DNA of 64,000 bases, taken from NCBI GenBank assembly GCA_903871935.1, contig CAIQIQ010000009.1, positions 47,332 to 111,331 of the forward strand, written 5' to 3'. The stretch comes from an uncultured Phycisphaerales bacterium (GTDB taxonomy: Bacteria > Planctomycetota > Phycisphaerae > Tepidisphaerales > Tepidisphaeraceae). The translations under genes were made by a program, and so were the position numbers. Below the pieces are notes generated by a model. The model was not told where the DNA came from and searched no databases. It saw only the letters and a program-made list of their open reading frames with translations. Positions 61,102 through 64,000 of this stretch are shown piece after piece. How positions within the stretch are numbered: the stretch's first letter is position 1; every line of letters begins with the position of its first letter.

Positions 61102-63816
61102 TCACTTCGTCCCTTTCACGGGCATTCTCAGCACATCGCTCTCCACCAACACGTACACCTTATCTCCGTCCACCCACATCTTGTCACTCGAGAACGACAA
61201 ACCGGGAAACTCACCTACCGGCACAAACCGGAAACTGTTCATGTCATACTTGCCTAACGAGGTCACTTTCTCGGCCTTCCCATCTGGCATCTCTTCCGGT
61301 TCTATTGCCGCCCACACCTCACCTTCCTTCCCCGTCGGCTGCAGCGGCCGCGTCTGGCGAAGCAGCGGCCTGAACTCGCCCTTCACCTCTTCCATCTTCC
61401 CCGTGACCGCATCCACCAGTTGAAACGTCTCGTTCCATTCCACCAGAACCCGATCTCCCACTCTCGTGATGACTTCGCCCTCACCTCTCGCCACCTCGAG
61501 CGGCACTACTTCCCCCGTTTCCAACTTCACCCGCACCAGCGAATACGGATGTGCCCATCCCTCATCAGATCGAGTCGTCACCGCCCATTTCCCGTCCGCG
61601 CTCAGGACTGGATGCGCATATTCCCCTGTACAAATACACTCCGGCGCCTTTCCGTCGGCACAACGATACAGCCCAAATCCCTTCCCCTGGCTGGTTCGAT
61701 CGTCCAATGTCCGAATGACCCACTCCCCCGCCTGCACCTTCCAGCGTGGTTGATTCAAATGCCAATAGATCAGGCAGTCTTTCGTCGGCACGTCCGTCCG
61801 CGCGCCAACGGCCTGCCACTCTTCGGGCTCCTCCACTCGTGCTGTCCCCATCTTTCCACCTTTGATCGCATGCCAGTTTCGCTCCCACACTTCCAACGAA
61901 ATCATCTTCTCTTCCACACCCACCCGGACATCCGCGCCCTTCCCCCACACCCCCATCAAACGCTCCTTGCCTTCATACAGCACCTCCGTTCCCGGCACCC
62001 AATCAGCAATCGCGAAATGCGATGTGAAGTCCCCAGCCTCCGCCAGGTGCTCGAAGGTCCGCCGCAAGGCCGCATACACCGTCCCCGCCGATTCGCCCAC
62101 TCCCGGATTGTTCATGAACACCCGCCGCCCTCCATCCTTCGTCAGATGCACATACTCATACTGCACGCCGTCAGATACCGGTATGTCTAGCTCCGGCAGG
62201 TCGTCCACCCTCTGCTCCCGCAGCCACTTCACCAGCCCGTCCCGCTCTGCCGCCATCAACGCCCGCTCCCTGTGCTTCTCCGCATTCGGCTCCAGCCGGA
62301 TCGTTGCCTGATCGCCCTTCATCCGGATGATGCATTGGCCCGGCCCACCTGAGTATCCCCCCGCCAAAAGCGCGTAAACCTCATCCGGGCCGCCCGCCTT
62401 CTTGAACTCCGCTGCCAGGTCCGCCTCCCGCTGGTCAAAAAAGTCATACGTGGTGTGCCCCGGATCCTGCCCCATGCGTGTCCCGATGACCAGCACCTCG
62501 CCCGGGTGTCGCGCCGCCAGCGCTCTCAGCGCTGTCGCACTGCCATCCGTCATCAGGTAGGCCTCCGCCGCCTGAGCAACCATCCCTTCCTTGCTCTCCA
62601 GCAGCTTGGAAACATCGCCCAGCGGCAACTTCGCCTGCCCCAGTCGTGCGCACGCCAGAAGCATCTCCTTCGCCGCCGTGTCCTGGCCCTGCAATATCGC
62701 CCGCTGCGCATCGCCGTCTTCGAGGATCACCGCTGCCACACCCGCCGCCGCCTTCCCGTCTGCCAGTCTGGCGCGCAACTCCTGCTTCGCTTCTTTCCGC
62801 ATCGATGCGCGCCGTTCCACCGTCTCGACCACAGTGTACTCATCCGCCTCCCGTGCCAGCGTCTCCGCCAGATATCCGTCCAGGCTCGTCGTCGGCCACT
62901 TGCGGATCCACCATGCCATGCGCTGTGCGATCGCCGGCTCGGTCTTCTGGAGTTCCCGCAGCCGCGCCACCGCCAGATCGCCCACGCTCGCCTGACCGCC
63001 GGCCATCTGCGTCAGCCAGCCGCCCAACGTCACCTGCTTGGATCGCGCATCTGTCGCCGCCCACTGCATCATCCCATCGCCCTCCTCCGGCGGCTCGCGG
63101 CGTGCAAACGCTTCAATCGCATCGACCATTTCCTTCGCGCTCAGCGCCTCGCACGCTATCAGCGCCTCCACCAACGGTTTCTCGTGTATCCTCTCGTACT
63201 CCTTCGCAAACGCCTTGCGCAGCTCTGGACCCGCCTCCCTGGGTCGCAAGTGCGCCAAGCCCTCGGCCGCCCCGGCTCGCGCAAAGCCTTCGCGGTCGTG
63301 CTCTAGCACCCAGAGCAAACCCGGTACGCTCTCAGGCAGGTTCACTCGATCCATGCTCTGAATCAGCCGCAACCTGTCCGATGCCGACGACCAGTTCGGA
63401 TCCGACAGCCATGGAATCAGCGGCTTGAGCGCATCCTCGCGCGCGTTCTCCAATTGGAACTGAATCAGGCACTCCACTGCATTGTCGTGTACCATCCGCT
63501 CTGTGTTCCCCACCAGTTTTGTCACTCGTGGCACCCATGTATCCGGCGCACGACCCACGATCATCGCCAGTGGCCGGTATATCGTGACGTATGACCCCCG
63601 CTCCTCGCATTCCATCATCGACTTGTCGGCAAACAAACCCAGGAACCACGCATCCCGTCCCTCCCAATCCCTATCCATCAGCGACTCCAGCGCCCTCTCG
63701 CGCGCAAAGCCACCCTCATTCCGATCCGCCACCACTGCTTGGAGTTCCTCGCGCTCCTTCTCCGCCGCCGCATCTTTAACGGCCATGTGCCGTTCATACA
63801 AAAGACACCGCGCCAC
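61102..63816 (-). CDS. Large helical-repeat/propeller protein of unknown function, probably lacking N-terminus
   Basis: 904 residues from a GTG start. The N-terminal 400 residues are helical and HEAT-like (TKLVGNTERMVHDNAVECLIQF; VPGLLWVLEHDREGFARAGAAEGLAHLRP). A central alpha/beta part reads VLVIGTRMGQDPGHTTYDFF and VQYEYVHLTKDGGRRVFMNN. The C-terminal 250 residues look like a beta-propeller (HPVLSADGKWAVTTRSDEG). No signal peptide. Open, coding-like sequence continues upstream of the GTG for about 14 codons (STDKKLALVARCLLYERH) to an in-frame TAG near 63858, which suggests a truncated or mutated 5' end. I do not recognise the family. Confidence 0.6.
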   Translation of the reverse strand: MARCLLYERHMAVKDAAAEKEREELQAVVADRNEGGFARERALESLMDRDWEGRDAWFLGLFADKSMMECEERGSYVTIYRPLAMIVGRAPDTWVPRVTKLVGNTERMVHDNAVECLIQFQLENAREDALKPLIPWLSDPNWSSASDRLRLIQSMDRVNLPESVPGLLWVLEHDREGFARAGAAEGLAHLRPREAGPELRKAFAKEYERIHEKPLVEALIACEALSAKEMVDAIEAFARREPPEEGDGMMQWAATDARSKQVTLGGWLTQMAGGQASVGDLAVARLRELQKTEPAIAQRMAWWIRKWPTTSLDGYLAETLAREADEYTVVETVERRASMRKEAKQELRARLADGKAAAGVAAVILEDGDAQRAILQGQDTAAKEMLLACARLGQAKLPLGDVSKLLESKEGMVAQAAEAYLMTDGSATALRALAARHPGEVLVIGTRMGQDPGHTTYDFFDQREADLAAEFKKAGGPDEVYALLAGGYSGGPGQCIIRMKGDQATIRLEPNAEKHRERALMAAERDGLVKWLREQRVDDLPELDIPVSDGVQYEYVHLTKDGGRRVFMNNPGVGESAGTVYAALRRTFEHLAEAGDFTSHFAIADWVPGTEVLYEGKERLMGVWGKGADVRVGVEEKMISLEVWERNWHAIKGGKMGTARVEEPEEWQAVGARTDVPTKDCLIYWHLNQPRWKVQAGEWVIRTLDDRTSQGKGFGLYRCADGKAPECICTGEYAHPVLSADGKWAVTTRSDEGWAHPYSLVRVKLETGEVVPLEVARGEGEVITRVGDRVLVEWNETFQLVDAVTGKMEEVKGEFRPLLRQTRPLQPTGKEGEVWAAIEPEEMPDGKAEKVTSLGKYDMNSFRFVPVGEFPGLSFSSDKMWVDGDKVYVLVESDVLRMPVKGTK

Positions 63817-63858
63817 CAGCGCCAGCTTCTTGTCCGTGCTCTTTATCTGCCGGTTGAG

Positions 63859-64000
63859 AGGTAACTATTTACCGTGCCACGGCACGAAACAGCAAATCGA
63901 TCGCCCTGAGGAATTCGCGTGGTATCGTGTAATTGCTCTGTTTTGGTTTTGGAGATTGTGGTATACCTGCCGGCGCCATGGATGGCGTGCAGCAGAAGGA
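63859..64000. other. Upstream region at right edge, with short hairpin
   Basis: Contains CCGTGCC-AC-GGCACG (63872-63886), the same stem as one member of the array at 60844-60862. No complete gene is visible; short open frames start near 63959 and 63980 but run off the window and cannot be judged. Confidence 0.5.

Overview
The window is GC-rich DNA from a diderm bacterium, most likely a planctomycete of the Phycisphaerae type. The best lineage clue is a secreted protein at 45710-47536 with an N-terminal LEPR-XLL-like sorting motif (read as LEGRMLLSA). Outer-membrane assembly genes (BamD-like and LptE-like), a tripartite RND efflux pump and several CAZyme-like, sialidase-like and sulfotransferase-like genes fit this. 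No rRNA, tRNA, CRISPR array or insertion sequence was seen. The taxonomic call is an inference.

Layout. 0-6.8 kb (minus strand): part of a sugar ABC importer with an orphan ParD-like antitoxin gene inside it, cdsA, and the three-gene succinate dehydrogenase/fumarate reductase operon sdhCAB. 7.1-9.2 kb: a secreted protein and two cupins, ended by hairpin terminators. 9.2-14.3 kb: a large protein of unknown function, a lemA-TPM-TPM operon and a glycosyltransferase-like gene. 14.4-22 kb: folP, the c-di-AMP synthase gene cdaA and ybbR/cdaR, then a VWA membrane protein, a STAS protein and an orphan double-domain ABC permease. 22-24.3 kb: an accessory island with two type II toxin-antitoxin modules, two copies of a triple-hairpin repeat and several heptanucleotide tandem arrays. 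24.3-34.2 kb: carbohydrate and degradation genes (alpha/beta hydrolase, GH38-like, transglutaminase/Fn3 protein, two Asp-box propeller proteins and the remnant of a third). 34.2-35.8 kb: PepSY membrane proteins. 35.9-41.8 kb: a cobalamin riboswitch with a terminator, followed by cobC-cobU-cobT-cobS-btuF-btuC-btuD. 41.8-44.7 kb: bamD-like, lptE-like, thiL, tsaE. 44.7-54 kb: a hydroxyacid dehydrogenase, the LEPR-XLL protein, GT2, two methyltransferases, a Stf0-type sulfotransferase, an FAD oxidoreductase and a ThuA-like protein. 54.1-60.8 kb: a TetR regulator divergent from an RND pump operon. 61.1-63.8 kb: a large helical-repeat plus propeller protein that appears to lack its N-terminus.

How parts work together. 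The B12 operon contains only nucleotide-loop assembly and uptake genes, so it looks like salvage of cobinamide or corrinoids rather than de novo synthesis, and it is controlled by AdoCbl through transcription attenuation. folP-cdaA-ybbR matches known c-di-AMP synthase neighbourhoods, but the cyclase has a changed DGA motif. The RND pump is probably autoregulated by the adjacent TetR protein through a dyad that overlaps a TTGACA -35 box. The most unusual non-coding content is the 22-24.3 kb island, where TA genes, long inverted repeats, duplicated hairpin elements and degenerate 7-bp arrays are packed together. The same 7-bp architecture recurs at 14.4 kb.
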